Source: JAJPJE01 sp963724985
GTDB lineage: Bacteria > Acidobacteriota > Terriglobia > Terriglobales > Acidobacteriaceae
Assembly (NCBI GenBank): GCA_963724985.1
Contig: CAVRWV010000020.1
Coordinates: 1 to 64,000 of the forward strand
Reading direction: 5' to 3'
Length of the DNA stretch: 64,000 nt
Below the pieces are notes generated by a model. The model was not told the DNA's origin, did no database searches, and saw nothing but the letters and a program-made list of their open reading frames with translations. Positions within the stretch are counted from its first letter, which is position 1; each line of letters opens with the position of its first letter. Positions 25,979 through 34,598 of this stretch are shown in pieces. Made by a program: the position numbers and the translations under genes.

Positions 25979-27520
25979 TTAGCCTTGGGGCTGCTCGGTC
26001 GGCGCATGCAGAACGCGGAAACTATTCCCGCCATTCGCCCACACCAGCACCAGTGCATCCTGGCCTTTGGGGATCGACGAGAGGGCCTGCTTTACGTCAG
26101 CAGCGCTCTTCACATCTTTCCGGTTCACCTGCAGGATCACATCACCACGGCGCAGCCCTGCATCATCCGCTGCACTGCCGGGCAACACGTTACCAACCAC
26201 CGCTCCCTGCATGTTGCCAGGGATCTGCAGTTCTTGCCTTGCTTCAGAGTTCAGATCCTGCAGTCCAACGCCCCAACGGGGCTTGCCCTGGTTCTCAGCC
26301 GAAGCATTGTCATTGCCGTCTCGGCTGCCCATCAGTTCCAGCGTCACCGGCACGTTGATTTGCTTCCCGTCGCGCAGAACGCTGAGCTCCACCTTTGTGC
26401 CAGGCTTCTTCGCGCCGATCGCGATCTGCAACTGGCTGGCATCCGTCACTTCCTGTCCGTCTACTGCCGTTACGACATCGCCAATCTTCAGACCAGCCTT
26501 GCCTCCGGGGGAATCCGGCTCGACTTGGGTGACCACCGCGCCGTTGTTGGTCTTCATCTCGAAGAACTTCGAATTCTCCGGTGTGATATCGCTGATCCCA
26601 ACTCCCATGTATGCGTGCTCAACTTTGCCCGAGCGGATCAGGCTATCGACCACCGGCTTCGCAATCTGCGAAGGGATCGCGAATCCCATACCCGAGAATG
26701 AGCCCGACGGCGAAATCAGGAACGTGTTGATCCCGATCACCTCTCCTCGCGCATCCACCAGTGCTCCACCCGAGTTGCCCGGGTTGATTGCCGCATCGGT
26801 CTGTATGAATCCACCCGGCCGCCGAGGATCCGACGAATCCGGATTCGGACGATTCAATCCGCTCACGATTCCACGTGTCACCGTGAAGCGGTAGCCGAAC
26901 GGATTACCAAACGCTAGTACCGTCTGCCCCGGCTGCAGTTCTGTGGAGTTGCCCCAAGGCACGCTCGGAAGATCAGTGCCACTGATTTTGATTACAGCCA
27001 AATCCGTCAACGGATCCGTACCGATCAATTTCGCTGTGTAGGTCTTGCGATCCTTCATCGTTACGCGAATTTCGGTCGCGCCATCCACCACGTGATTGTT
27101 GGTCACAATGTAGCCGTCCGGCGAGATCACAATTCCGCTGCCGATACCATGCTCAATCTGGGGACGCGGCTGCATCTGTTGCATGTCTGGCCCGCCCTGT
27201 CCGAAGAAGCGTCGGAAGAACTGCTCGGCGTCGCCGTCATTTCCGCTCACGGGCGATGCCTTCGCCTTGGACGTCACGGCCACGTTCACGATTGCCGGTG
27301 TCACCCGAGCTGACACTGTTTCCATTGCATGATCAAGAGCTGTTAGGGCAGTGACGCTATCAGGATCGAGCGCTGCTGCCGCTGGAGCCGCTGTTGCTGC
27401 CCGCGCACCGACGGGCTTGATCATCTCGTAGGTGCCGAACGATGCTGTTGTTGCCAATGCCAGCACGGAAACGATCGCTCGCCGTGAGGCCTTTGCTTTG
27501 ATCTTGCTAATCCAATTCAT
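25979..27520 (-). CDS. Do/HtrA family periplasmic serine protease
   Basis: 513 residues. An N-terminal membrane/signal segment (AIVSVLALATTASFGTYEM) is followed by a trypsin-like domain with catalytic His in IVTNNHVVDGA, Asp in DPLTDLAVIKI and Ser in INPGNSGGALVDARGEVIG, then two PDZ domains (AYMGVGISDITPEN... and GVGLQDLNSEARQELQ...) ending in GNSFRVLHAP. Role: degradation and chaperoning of misfolded envelope proteins. A ribosome site (AAGGAG) sits upstream of ATG 27520. It lies 74 bases downstream of the M56/BlaI pair on the same strand, and its leader holds an ACTA...TAGT dyad. Confidence 0.94.
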   Translation of the reverse strand: MNWISKIKAKASRRAIVSVLALATTASFGTYEMIKPVGARAATAAPAAAALDPDSVTALTALDHAMETVSARVTPAIVNVAVTSKAKASPVSGNDGDAEQFFRRFFGQGGPDMQQMQPRPQIEHGIGSGIVISPDGYIVTNNHVVDGATEIRVTMKDRKTYTAKLIGTDPLTDLAVIKISGTDLPSVPWGNSTELQPGQTVLAFGNPFGYRFTVTRGIVSGLNRPNPDSSDPRRPGGFIQTDAAINPGNSGGALVDARGEVIGINTFLISPSGSFSGMGFAIPSQIAKPVVDSLIRSGKVEHAYMGVGISDITPENSKFFEMKTNNGAVVTQVEPDSPGGKAGLKIGDVVTAVDGQEVTDASQLQIAIGAKKPGTKVELSVLRDGKQINVPVTLELMGSRDGNDNASAENQGKPRWGVGLQDLNSEARQELQIPGNMQGAVVGNVLPGSAADDAGLRRGDVILQVNRKDVKSAADVKQALSSIPKGQDALVLVWANGGNSFRVLHAPTEQPQG

Positions 27521-27538
27521 TTGGTTTGTGCTCCTTAA

Positions 27539-27552
27539 ACTAGTTAATTAGT
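27539..27552. promoter_or_regulatory. AT-rich palindrome before HtrA
   Basis: ACTAGTTAATTAGT is a 14-base palindrome with one mismatched pair, immediately upstream of the HtrA ribosome site. It shares ACTA/TAGT half-sites with the dyad upstream of blaI. Confidence 0.3.
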
Positions 27553-27594
27553 AGATATTGCTGCACCGCTGTTGTCGTTCTCTTTCCCTGCTCG

Positions 27595-28977
27595 CTAAAT
27601 TTTTCGGGGGGGAACTTGCTTGCTCTGTTCAGCCGTCGGATAGTACAGCGCCACGTGCCACGTCCGCACGACCCACACCTGGTTGGGAACGCCGGGTTGG
27701 TCGCTCTCAATCAGCATCGTCGTTGTAACTAAAACTGGAACTGGCGTACTCGTCTGCTGAGACGCCATCACTACGCGAGCCTTCATGTGATCGCGCTTTT
27801 CGAATGCCGCGAGTTCGCTCTGATTCGTAGAAAGCCTGACTCGCTGTGGAGACATCCTCTTCGTCTGCACGCGCGCTGTTGCCGCTACGTTTCGCTTCAT
27901 CATCGCCGGAATCACTTGCGGAACTTCCTGCTTCATCATCGCCGGCACAACTCGTGCTCCGAATTCCTGAGGCATCACCGCTTCGGATTCGTTTTCCGCC
28001 GCAATATTCCTACTCTGGAAGCTGACCAAGTCCGGCGCCTGCACCAGCAGGGCTGCGCACGAAATCACGCCCACTACGCTCGCCGCCGCGCCCCATCCCC
28101 GGACATGCTTCCGATTATCTTTATCCATCGCCAGCACTTGCTCAACGCGGAACGACGTATGCCGCAACCGGCTGACCGCTGCCTGCACCAGCGCCATGCT
28201 ACGCCGCAGCACGCTTTTCTCTGCCAGCGTCGCCAGGCATTTCGCGTAGGACCGCGCATCATGCGTCTCAGCAACCACCGCCTCGTCGCATGCCATCTCC
28301 CGCTCCAATGTCAACTTGTTCTCCAGCCACCACACCGCCGGATGGAAGAACAATACCGCTTGCATCAATTTCTGAAGCAGGTTCGTCCAGTCGTCATACC
28401 GCAACAAGTGTGTCGACTCGTGCAGCACCAGTTGATTCAGTTGCTCTGGCACCAACTCACTCAGCAGATTTCGCGGAAACACGATCGCTGGACGAAAGAA
28501 CCCAATCGCCATCGGCACAGTCACTTGATCCGATACGCGAACTTCGAACCGACGACGCTCTCCGGCGCGCTCGACCGTTGCCCGCACGAGCGGATTCAAA
28601 TCCCCGGTCTCAATCACAGCGCTCTGCGCTCGCAAACTCCACAGATGCAAAGCGCCGACTCCCACGCGGATCATACCGGCGATTGCAACCACCGCCCACA
28701 CGCCAAACAAATACCACGCCCAATCCGCCGGCAATACCAGAAGACCACGAACGCCAACCTGCGCGCCGACACCAGTCGTCTGAATCACGTTCTGCACCAC
28801 GGGAAGCAGCGCAATTACTCCCAGTGCGCTGAACCACACGGCGAAGCGCAGTCCGGCATTCCCAGAAGGCAGCACTCGCGCGAGCAGCCACGCAATCGTG
28901 GCCACTACCATTCCGAGCACCAGGCTGCTTACGATTCCCTCTGCGGCGATTTGTGCAATGGAGTGCATGGGCATCAT
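27595..28977 (-). CDS. M56 (BlaR1/MecR1-type) membrane metallopeptidase
   Basis: About 460 residues (ATG 28977; a TTG at 28980 precedes it). Four N-terminal membrane helices, then the M56 zinc-protease core with HESTH in LVLHESTHLLRYDDW and EREMACDEAVV as the third-ligand region, and a further helix (ASVVGVISCAALLV). The C-terminus lacks the penicillin-binding sensor of BlaR1 and instead has a short region with two VIPAMMK-like repeats. Known logic: on signal, the peptidase inactivates the partner BlaI repressor. The start lies 14 bases after blaI, so both are one operon. Confidence 0.9.
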   Translation of the reverse strand: MMPMHSIAQIAAEGIVSSLVLGMVVATIAWLLARVLPSGNAGLRFAVWFSALGVIALLPVVQNVIQTTGVGAQVGVRGLLVLPADWAWYLFGVWAVVAIAGMIRVGVGALHLWSLRAQSAVIETGDLNPLVRATVERAGERRRFEVRVSDQVTVPMAIGFFRPAIVFPRNLLSELVPEQLNQLVLHESTHLLRYDDWTNLLQKLMQAVLFFHPAVWWLENKLTLEREMACDEAVVAETHDARSYAKCLATLAEKSVLRRSMALVQAAVSRLRHTSFRVEQVLAMDKDNRKHVRGWGAAASVVGVISCAALLVQAPDLVSFQSRNIAAENESEAVMPQEFGARVVPAMMKQEVPQVIPAMMKRNVAATARVQTKRMSPQRVRLSTNQSELAAFEKRDHMKARVVMASQQTSTPVPVLVTTTMLIESDQPGVPNQVWVVRTWHVALYYPTAEQSKQVPPRKI

Positions 28978-28991
28978 CAACGCTCTTTCAA

Positions 28992-29366
28992 TTACCGGCT
29001 CTTCAGTAGCTCGCGGATCCGCTTCAACTCTTCGTTATCGATACTGTCGTCTTCAATCAGGTTCAGCACCAGCAGTTCGTGCGAATTCTTGAAGAAGCGG
29101 TTCACCAGGTGCTTTACCTCGAAGCGCGATGCTTCTTCTTTGCCGATCACCGGCTCATACACATGGGCGCGTCCATCCTTCACGTGCTTGACATAACCTT
29201 TGCGCTCCAAAATGCGTATGGTCGTCAGAACCGAGTTGTAGGCCAGCGGAGGATTCTCCTCCAGCGCATCCAGCACCTGCTGCACCGTTGCGGATTGCTT
29301 CTTCCACAACACATTCATCAATCGCAACTCGGCTTCGGTCAGGGTTGCGGACGTTTTCGGCGGCAA
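28992..29366 (-). CDS. BlaI/MecI/CopY family transcriptional repressor
   Basis: 124 residues from TTG 29366, which has GGAG seven bases upstream. Winged-helix DNA-binding domain (LTEAELRLMNVLWKKQSATV, YNSVLTTIRILERKGYVKH) and a C-terminal dimerisation part carrying the region cut by the partner peptidase in this family (LVNRFFKNSHELLVLNLIED). Likely represses its own operon and perhaps the downstream protease. Confidence 0.93.
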   Translation of the reverse strand: MPPKTSATLTEAELRLMNVLWKKQSATVQQVLDALEENPPLAYNSVLTTIRILERKGYVKHVKDGRAHVYEPVIGKEEASRFEVKHLVNRFFKNSHELLVLNLIEDDSIDNEELKRIRELLKSR

Positions 29367-29416
29367 AGCAGATCTCCTTTTGCTCTGTACTGTAGACGCA
29401 GTTCTTGGGAAATAGT

Positions 29417-29448
29417 AACTAATCTTTTAAGATTTTTTTATATTAGTT
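29417..29448. promoter_or_regulatory. dyad in the blaI promoter
   Basis: AACTAAT (29417-29423) and ATTAGTT (29442-29448) form a perfect 7-base inverted repeat with an AT-rich centre, 50-80 bases upstream of the blaI start. Probable operator or promoter region; the usual BlaI half-site differs, so this is tentative. Confidence 0.35.
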
Positions 29449-29543
29449 GGGGAGATACTACCTAAGCCTTTATGTATCAGATAGATGGGATACAACTTCT
29501 GGGGAAACCTGCCAATCAGCTCGCGGCTGTTTTGCTGGATCAG

Positions 29544-29620
29544 TGGTGGCCCTGGAGTGACTCGAACACTCGACCTCCGGTTTAGGAAACCGCTGCTCTA
29601 TCCATCTGAGCTACAGGGCC
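29544..29620 (-). tRNA. tRNA-Arg (anticodon CCT)
   Basis: Minus-strand cloverleaf: acceptor GGCCCTG / CAGGGCC, D-arm GCTC...GAGC, anticodon loop TTCCTAA (CCT, reading AGG), T-arm GAGTG-TTCGAGT-CACTC, encoded CCA. The outermost anticodon-stem pair is G-G mismatched; all others pair. Confidence 0.95.
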
Positions 29621-29905
29621 GTTTCGGCAGGTGCTTCAAACCATTCTACTTTACCTGCTGCAATCGGAAATCCAAGTATTCAGTTCTATCTCAGCTCTTC
29701 TTCGGATTGCCCCCAGTCGTCGGCACATTCCCTCGGTATTGAGACCGCTAGTATTTTTCTATTATTGTTCCCGCGTAAGTGCCTGCAAGAAACTAGCTAC
29801 TCCTGAAGAGAGTGATGGTGGGGAACTCTCGCTTGCATCGTCAAGTCAGCTCTTCTTGTTTCGAATTCGTACATCCCGCAGATTTTGACTCGATGGGAGT
29901 CGAAG

Positions 29906-32776
29906 GTGGAGAAACGCATTAGCCTGCGCGCAAAATTGGGACCTGCTGTCCTCTTATTTCTGTTCGTTTCCGCCATCTATCTCTACGCATTTCCGCAGGC
30001 GAACCTCATCTACCCCGCCGTGGTTCTGGCGCACGCCGGGTTGGGTCTGCTGGCGACGGTCGGAATCCTTTGGCAAGTGTTTCGGAACCTGAAAAGCCGT
30101 AACTGGCTTGCTGTGGCATCATGGTTGGTTCTCGGAATTGGCGCGGTCATCGGCGCGGCACTGATCTATTTAGGCACGTCGCGTCCGGAATTACGGCTGC
30201 TGCACATACATATTTTCGCATCTCTGCTAGGCGGCGTTCTGCTACTGGCGTTGTGGTTGCAGTCGCGGAAAAAAGCCGTCGGCGCGGCGGTGCTAGCGTT
30301 CCGAGTAGTTGGGCTGGCGATCGTGGCAGCCGCGATTGCAGCGGGATGTCAATATCTACGCGTCAATCGCTGGGAGACCCGCAGCCGCATTCAGAATCCC
30401 GCGCTCGCGCCCGTTTCGATGGACCAGGAAGGTGACGGCGCCAACGGCCCTTTCTTCCCCAGTTCCGCCCAGACACTTCATAAAGGGCGCATTCCGCCCA
30501 ACTACTTCACCGAATCGGACGCCTGTCAGCGCTGCCACGAGGATATCTACAAGCAGTGGAACAGCTCGATGCACCACTTTTCATCCTTTAACAATCAGTG
30601 GTATCGCAAGAGCATCGAGTACATGCAGGGCACCATTGGCGTGAAGCCCTCGAAATGGTGCGCTGGCTGCCACGATCCGGCGCTCATTTACAGCGGTCTG
30701 TTCGATACGCCCGTGAAGGACATGAACCTGCATCAGCCAGCGGCCCAAGCCGGTCTCGGCTGCATGATGTGCCACTCCATCGCACAGGTGAAGAGCACGA
30801 TGGGGCAGGCGGATTTCTATCTCGAATATCCGAAGCTGCATGAGCTGGCAGCCAGCAAGAATCCAGTTGTGCGTTGGCTGCACGATTTCAGCATCAAGCT
30901 GAATCCCGAACCGCATCGCCGCGTATTCCTGAAGCCATTCATGAAGGAACAAACGGCAGAGTTCTGCTCCAGCTGCCACAAGGTCCACCTCGACGTCCCT
31001 GTAAATTCGTACCGATGGATTCGCGGCTTCAACGAATACGATAACTGGCAGGCGAGCGGCGTTTCGGGTCTGGGAGCGCGATCGTTTTACTATCCTCCGA
31101 AGCCGCAGCAGTGCGCGGATTGCCATATGCCGTTGTCTCCCTCACATGACTTCGGCAACGTGAACGGCTTCGTGCACTCACACAATTTCGCGGCAGCGAA
31201 TACCGCGGTTCCGTTTTCTTACGGCGACACGAAGCAGTTACAGGCGGCGGAGAACTTCATTAAGAACGCCGTGACCGTGGACATCTTTGCCCTCTCACCG
31301 GCTCGCCCCCAATCCTCTGGCGATGGTGGCTCTCAGTCCGATATGTCGACGACCTTTGCGGTGGGCGAAGAGTCTGGTGCCGGACCGGAGGCGGTCGATG
31401 TAGCCACAAGCCCGGTTACGGCGCCCTTGAATCGCGTGAATGCCGTGGTCCGCCGTGGTGACGATGTGCGCGTGGACGTGGTGGTTCGCACCCGCAAGGT
31501 CGGCCACTTCTTCCCTGGAGGAACCGTAGACGCCTTTGACACCTGGGTCGAACTGAAGGCTGTCGACGACAAAGGCAAAGTGCTCTTCTGGAGCGGCAAA
31601 GTGCAGGATGACGGCAAGGGTCCGGTCGACCCCGGCGCTCACTTTTACCGCTCCCTGCAGGTGGATGCTCATGGGAACCCCATCAATAAGCGCAACGCTT
31701 GGGCGACTCGCGCCGTGGTCTATGTGCGGCTGATCCCGCCGGGGGCGGCCGACACCGTTCACTATCGCTTACACATTCCCAACGATGCAGGATCGAAGAT
31801 CACCCTGACGTCGCGCCTGCTGTACCGCAAATTCTCGTGGTTCAATACGCAATTCTCGTTCGCTGGTGAGTTTGCGCCCCAGCAAAAGCTGGCCAGCTAC
31901 GATCCAGGCTATGACGATCGCATCCTTGAACTCAAGAAGACGGTGAGTGATGTTTCTGCAAAGATGCAGCAGATTCCGAATCTGCCGATCGTTACGATCT
32001 CCGAAAACGAAGTGGCCGTGCAGGTGGCGCCGAAGGGCACTCCAGCGCCGCAGCCGAAAATCGATCTGAAAGGCGATGACTGGACCCGGTGGAACGACTA
32101 TGGCATCGGACTCTTTCTGCAGGGAGATCTGAAGGGTGCGCGCGCCGCCTTTGAGAAGATTACCGAGATCGATGCGAACAATGTCGATGGCTGGGTGAAC
32201 CTGGGCCGGGTGGCCGTGCAGGAAGGCGACATGCAGCGTGCCCGCGTTGTACTGGAGAAGGCGCTTGCCCTCCAACCGAACCTTGCGCGAACGAATTACT
32301 TCTACGCTCGCGTTCTTCGCAACGACGGCAACTACGACGAAGCTGCGAGACGGCTACATATCGTGCTTGATCAATATCCGCGCGATCGCGTCGTGCGCAA
32401 CGATCTGGGTCGCACTCTATTCCTCCAACACAAGTACGCGGATGCAATCAAGGAATTTGAGGCGACCCTGAGCGTCGATCCTGAGGACCTGCAGGCCCAT
32501 TACAACCTGATGCTTTGCTACCAGGGACTGGGCGATGAAGCGAACTCGCAGCTTCATCGAACTCTCTATATGCGTTTCAAAGCGGACGAAGCCTCGCAGG
32601 CGATCACGGGTGCGTACCGACTGAAACATCCGGAAGACAATGCGGAACGACAGGCAGTACACGAGCACCTCTCGGTGCCGCTTGGTCCGGAACGCACAAC
32701 GCCATTGCCGACAAAAGAACAGGCTTCCCGCCCGCAGGAACCGAAGTCGGCGAGCGCAGTCGCCGGAGGGCAGTAG
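29906..32776 (+). CDS. membrane-anchored multihaem cytochrome c with TPR domain
   Basis: 956 residues from GTG 29906 (GGGAG six bases upstream; TTG 29885 is the alternative). About five N-terminal membrane helices (residues 1-150, e.g. LGPAVLLFLFVSAIYLYAF, IFASLLGGVLLLALWLQS), then five CxxCH haem motifs: CQRCH, CAGCH, CMMCH, CSSCH and CADCH at about residues 207, 252, 286, 354 and 403. A region of beta-type sequence follows (about 500-700), and the last 200 residues are TPR repeats (GDDWTRWNDYGIGLFLQGDL, VDGWVNLGRVAVQEGDMQRA). Likely an electron-transfer protein of the cell envelope; donor and acceptor unknown. It is 34 bases upstream of a CRTAC1-type protein, implying a shared operon. Confidence 0.88.
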   Translation: MEKRISLRAKLGPAVLLFLFVSAIYLYAFPQANLIYPAVVLAHAGLGLLATVGILWQVFRNLKSRNWLAVASWLVLGIGAVIGAALIYLGTSRPELRLLHIHIFASLLGGVLLLALWLQSRKKAVGAAVLAFRVVGLAIVAAAIAAGCQYLRVNRWETRSRIQNPALAPVSMDQEGDGANGPFFPSSAQTLHKGRIPPNYFTESDACQRCHEDIYKQWNSSMHHFSSFNNQWYRKSIEYMQGTIGVKPSKWCAGCHDPALIYSGLFDTPVKDMNLHQPAAQAGLGCMMCHSIAQVKSTMGQADFYLEYPKLHELAASKNPVVRWLHDFSIKLNPEPHRRVFLKPFMKEQTAEFCSSCHKVHLDVPVNSYRWIRGFNEYDNWQASGVSGLGARSFYYPPKPQQCADCHMPLSPSHDFGNVNGFVHSHNFAAANTAVPFSYGDTKQLQAAENFIKNAVTVDIFALSPARPQSSGDGGSQSDMSTTFAVGEESGAGPEAVDVATSPVTAPLNRVNAVVRRGDDVRVDVVVRTRKVGHFFPGGTVDAFDTWVELKAVDDKGKVLFWSGKVQDDGKGPVDPGAHFYRSLQVDAHGNPINKRNAWATRAVVYVRLIPPGAADTVHYRLHIPNDAGSKITLTSRLLYRKFSWFNTQFSFAGEFAPQQKLASYDPGYDDRILELKKTVSDVSAKMQQIPNLPIVTISENEVAVQVAPKGTPAPQPKIDLKGDDWTRWNDYGIGLFLQGDLKGARAAFEKITEIDANNVDGWVNLGRVAVQEGDMQRARVVLEKALALQPNLARTNYFYARVLRNDGNYDEAARRLHIVLDQYPRDRVVRNDLGRTLFLQHKYADAIKEFEATLSVDPEDLQAHYNLMLCYQGLGDEANSQLHRTLYMRFKADEASQAITGAYRLKHPEDNAERQAVHEHLSVPLGPERTTPLPTKEQASRPQEPKSASAVAGGQ

Positions 32777-32810
32777 CAGTATTCCCCAGGATCAGAGAGC
32801 TTTTTCGAGA

Positions 32811-34553
32811 ATGCAAAATAGAATTTCCATCGTTCTTATTTCCCTGACTGCTTTGATCATGACTGCACTGTGCGCCAATCTTGCGCTCGGTCAGTCGGCG
32901 CCTACTGGTGTCCACTTCACCGATATCACGCAGCAGGCTGGCATTCGGTTTGTCCACAACAGCGGTGCCTTTGGGAAGAAATATCTGCCGGAGACGCTCG
33001 GCCCGGGCTGCGCGTTCATCGACTTCGACAACGACGGTTATCCCGACATCATCATGGTGAACGGCGAGGATTGGACAGGCCATCAGAAGTCGGGTAAGAC
33101 GACGCCCAAGCTGTATCACAACAACGGCAACGGTACATTTACTGACGTCACCGCGAAGGCTGGACTCGCGATCAGCCTGTACGGTCTCGGAGTAACTGTC
33201 GGCGACTACGACAATGACGGATACGATGACCTGTTCATCACTGCGCTCGGGCAGAATCATCTGTTTCACAACAATCACAATGGCGCGTTTACGGATGTCA
33301 CGAAGCAGGCCGGCTTATGGGGCTTGAATGAGTTCAGCACGTCGGCCGCGTTCTTTGACTACGATCGCGACGGCAAACTCGATTTGGTGGTCGGTAATTA
33401 CGTGCAATGGTCCGTGGAAGGTGATCTGACCTGCACGCTGGATGGCACGCACAAATCGTACTGCACGCCGGAATCGTATAAAGGATCTTCCGTCCGCCTC
33501 TGGCACAACCTGGGAAATGGCCGTTTCGAAGATGCGACCGCAAAGTCGAAGCTCTACGATCCAACTTCGAAGACGCTAGGAATTGCTCTGGTCGACTACA
33601 ACGGGGACGGCTGGCCCGATCTGCTGATGGCCAATGATACCCAACCAAATAAGCTCTACGTGAACAACGGCAACGGTACGTTCACCGAAAAAGGCGTGCA
33701 GGCCGGAATCGCCTATAGCGAAGACGGAGTCGCGCGCGCAGGGATGGGCATCGACGCCGCCGACTATGATCGCTCCGGACGCCCCAGCGTTGTGATCAGC
33801 AATTTCTCTAACCAGATGATGTCGCTCTACCACAACGAAGGCAAAGGCCTGTTCGTCGACGAAGCTCCGCGCTCCGAAGTTGGCCGCGACAGCTTGCTGA
33901 CGCTCGGCTTCAGCTGCTTCTTCTTTGACTACGACAATGATGGCTGGCCCGATATTTTCGTCGCGAACGGTCATATTGAGGACGACATCGAGAAAATTCA
34001 AAAGCGCATCAAGTACCGCCAGCCACCGCACCTATTCCGAAACCTAGACGGACACGGATTCCAAGAGGTGAACGCACAAATGGGAGCGGCTTTTGATACC
34101 CCACGCGTGGCACGCGGAGCCGCTGTTGCCGACATCAATAACGATGGATATCTCGACCTGCTGCTGATGACGAACAACGGCCCGGCCGTGCTCTTCCGCA
34201 ATGACGGCGGAACGAATCAAAGTGTGCGCGTGAAGCTTATCGGTACGAAGTCGAATCGCGACGGCATCGGTTCAGTGGTTCGGATCAACGCCGGTAATGA
34301 GAAGCAGTGGCAGATGCTCCACAGCGGCGGCTACCTTTCCCAGAGCGAACTCGTCCTGACATTCGGTCTTGGCAGCGCAAATAGGGTGAACGCAATGGAA
34401 ATAACCTGGCCGAGTGGGCAGGTGGACCGGTTATCAAACCTGGATGCAGGTCAGACGATCACCGTGCAGGAAGGCAAAGGGATCGTCAGTAGCCGGAAGT
34501 ACCAGACCCACCCTTCAATGGGCGCACCGGCACGGGTTTCGACCTATCGCTAG
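32811..34553 (+). CDS. CRTAC1-type FG-GAP repeat protein with ASPIC/UnbV domain
   Basis: 580 residues from ATG 32811, signal peptide ending at LALGQSA. At least six FG-GAP/VCBS-like repeats with calcium-type loops DFDNDGYPDIIMVNG, DYDNDGYDDLFITA, DYDRDGKLDLVVGN, DYDNDGWPDIFVANG and DINNDGYLDLLLMTNN predict a beta-propeller. The C-terminus is the ASPIC/UnbV domain (VKLIGTKSNRDGIGSVVRI, HSGGYLSQSELVLTFGLG). Secreted, adhesive or scaffold-like; the exact role is unknown. Pairs with the multihaem cytochrome directly upstream. Confidence 0.9.
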   Translation: MQNRISIVLISLTALIMTALCANLALGQSAPTGVHFTDITQQAGIRFVHNSGAFGKKYLPETLGPGCAFIDFDNDGYPDIIMVNGEDWTGHQKSGKTTPKLYHNNGNGTFTDVTAKAGLAISLYGLGVTVGDYDNDGYDDLFITALGQNHLFHNNHNGAFTDVTKQAGLWGLNEFSTSAAFFDYDRDGKLDLVVGNYVQWSVEGDLTCTLDGTHKSYCTPESYKGSSVRLWHNLGNGRFEDATAKSKLYDPTSKTLGIALVDYNGDGWPDLLMANDTQPNKLYVNNGNGTFTEKGVQAGIAYSEDGVARAGMGIDAADYDRSGRPSVVISNFSNQMMSLYHNEGKGLFVDEAPRSEVGRDSLLTLGFSCFFFDYDNDGWPDIFVANGHIEDDIEKIQKRIKYRQPPHLFRNLDGHGFQEVNAQMGAAFDTPRVARGAAVADINNDGYLDLLLMTNNGPAVLFRNDGGTNQSVRVKLIGTKSNRDGIGSVVRINAGNEKQWQMLHSGGYLSQSELVLTFGLGSANRVNAMEITWPSGQVDRLSNLDAGQTITVQEGKGIVSSRKYQTHPSMGAPARVSTYR

Positions 34554-34598
34554 TCTCCGCTAGACTTGTCACGGCTTAGTCGGATCCCACCTTGCAGG

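Noticed and set aside
27787..29196. 469-codon open frame on the plus strand
   Set aside because: Antisense to the M56 peptidase and blaI; the translation is His/Arg/Gln-rich and matches nothing.
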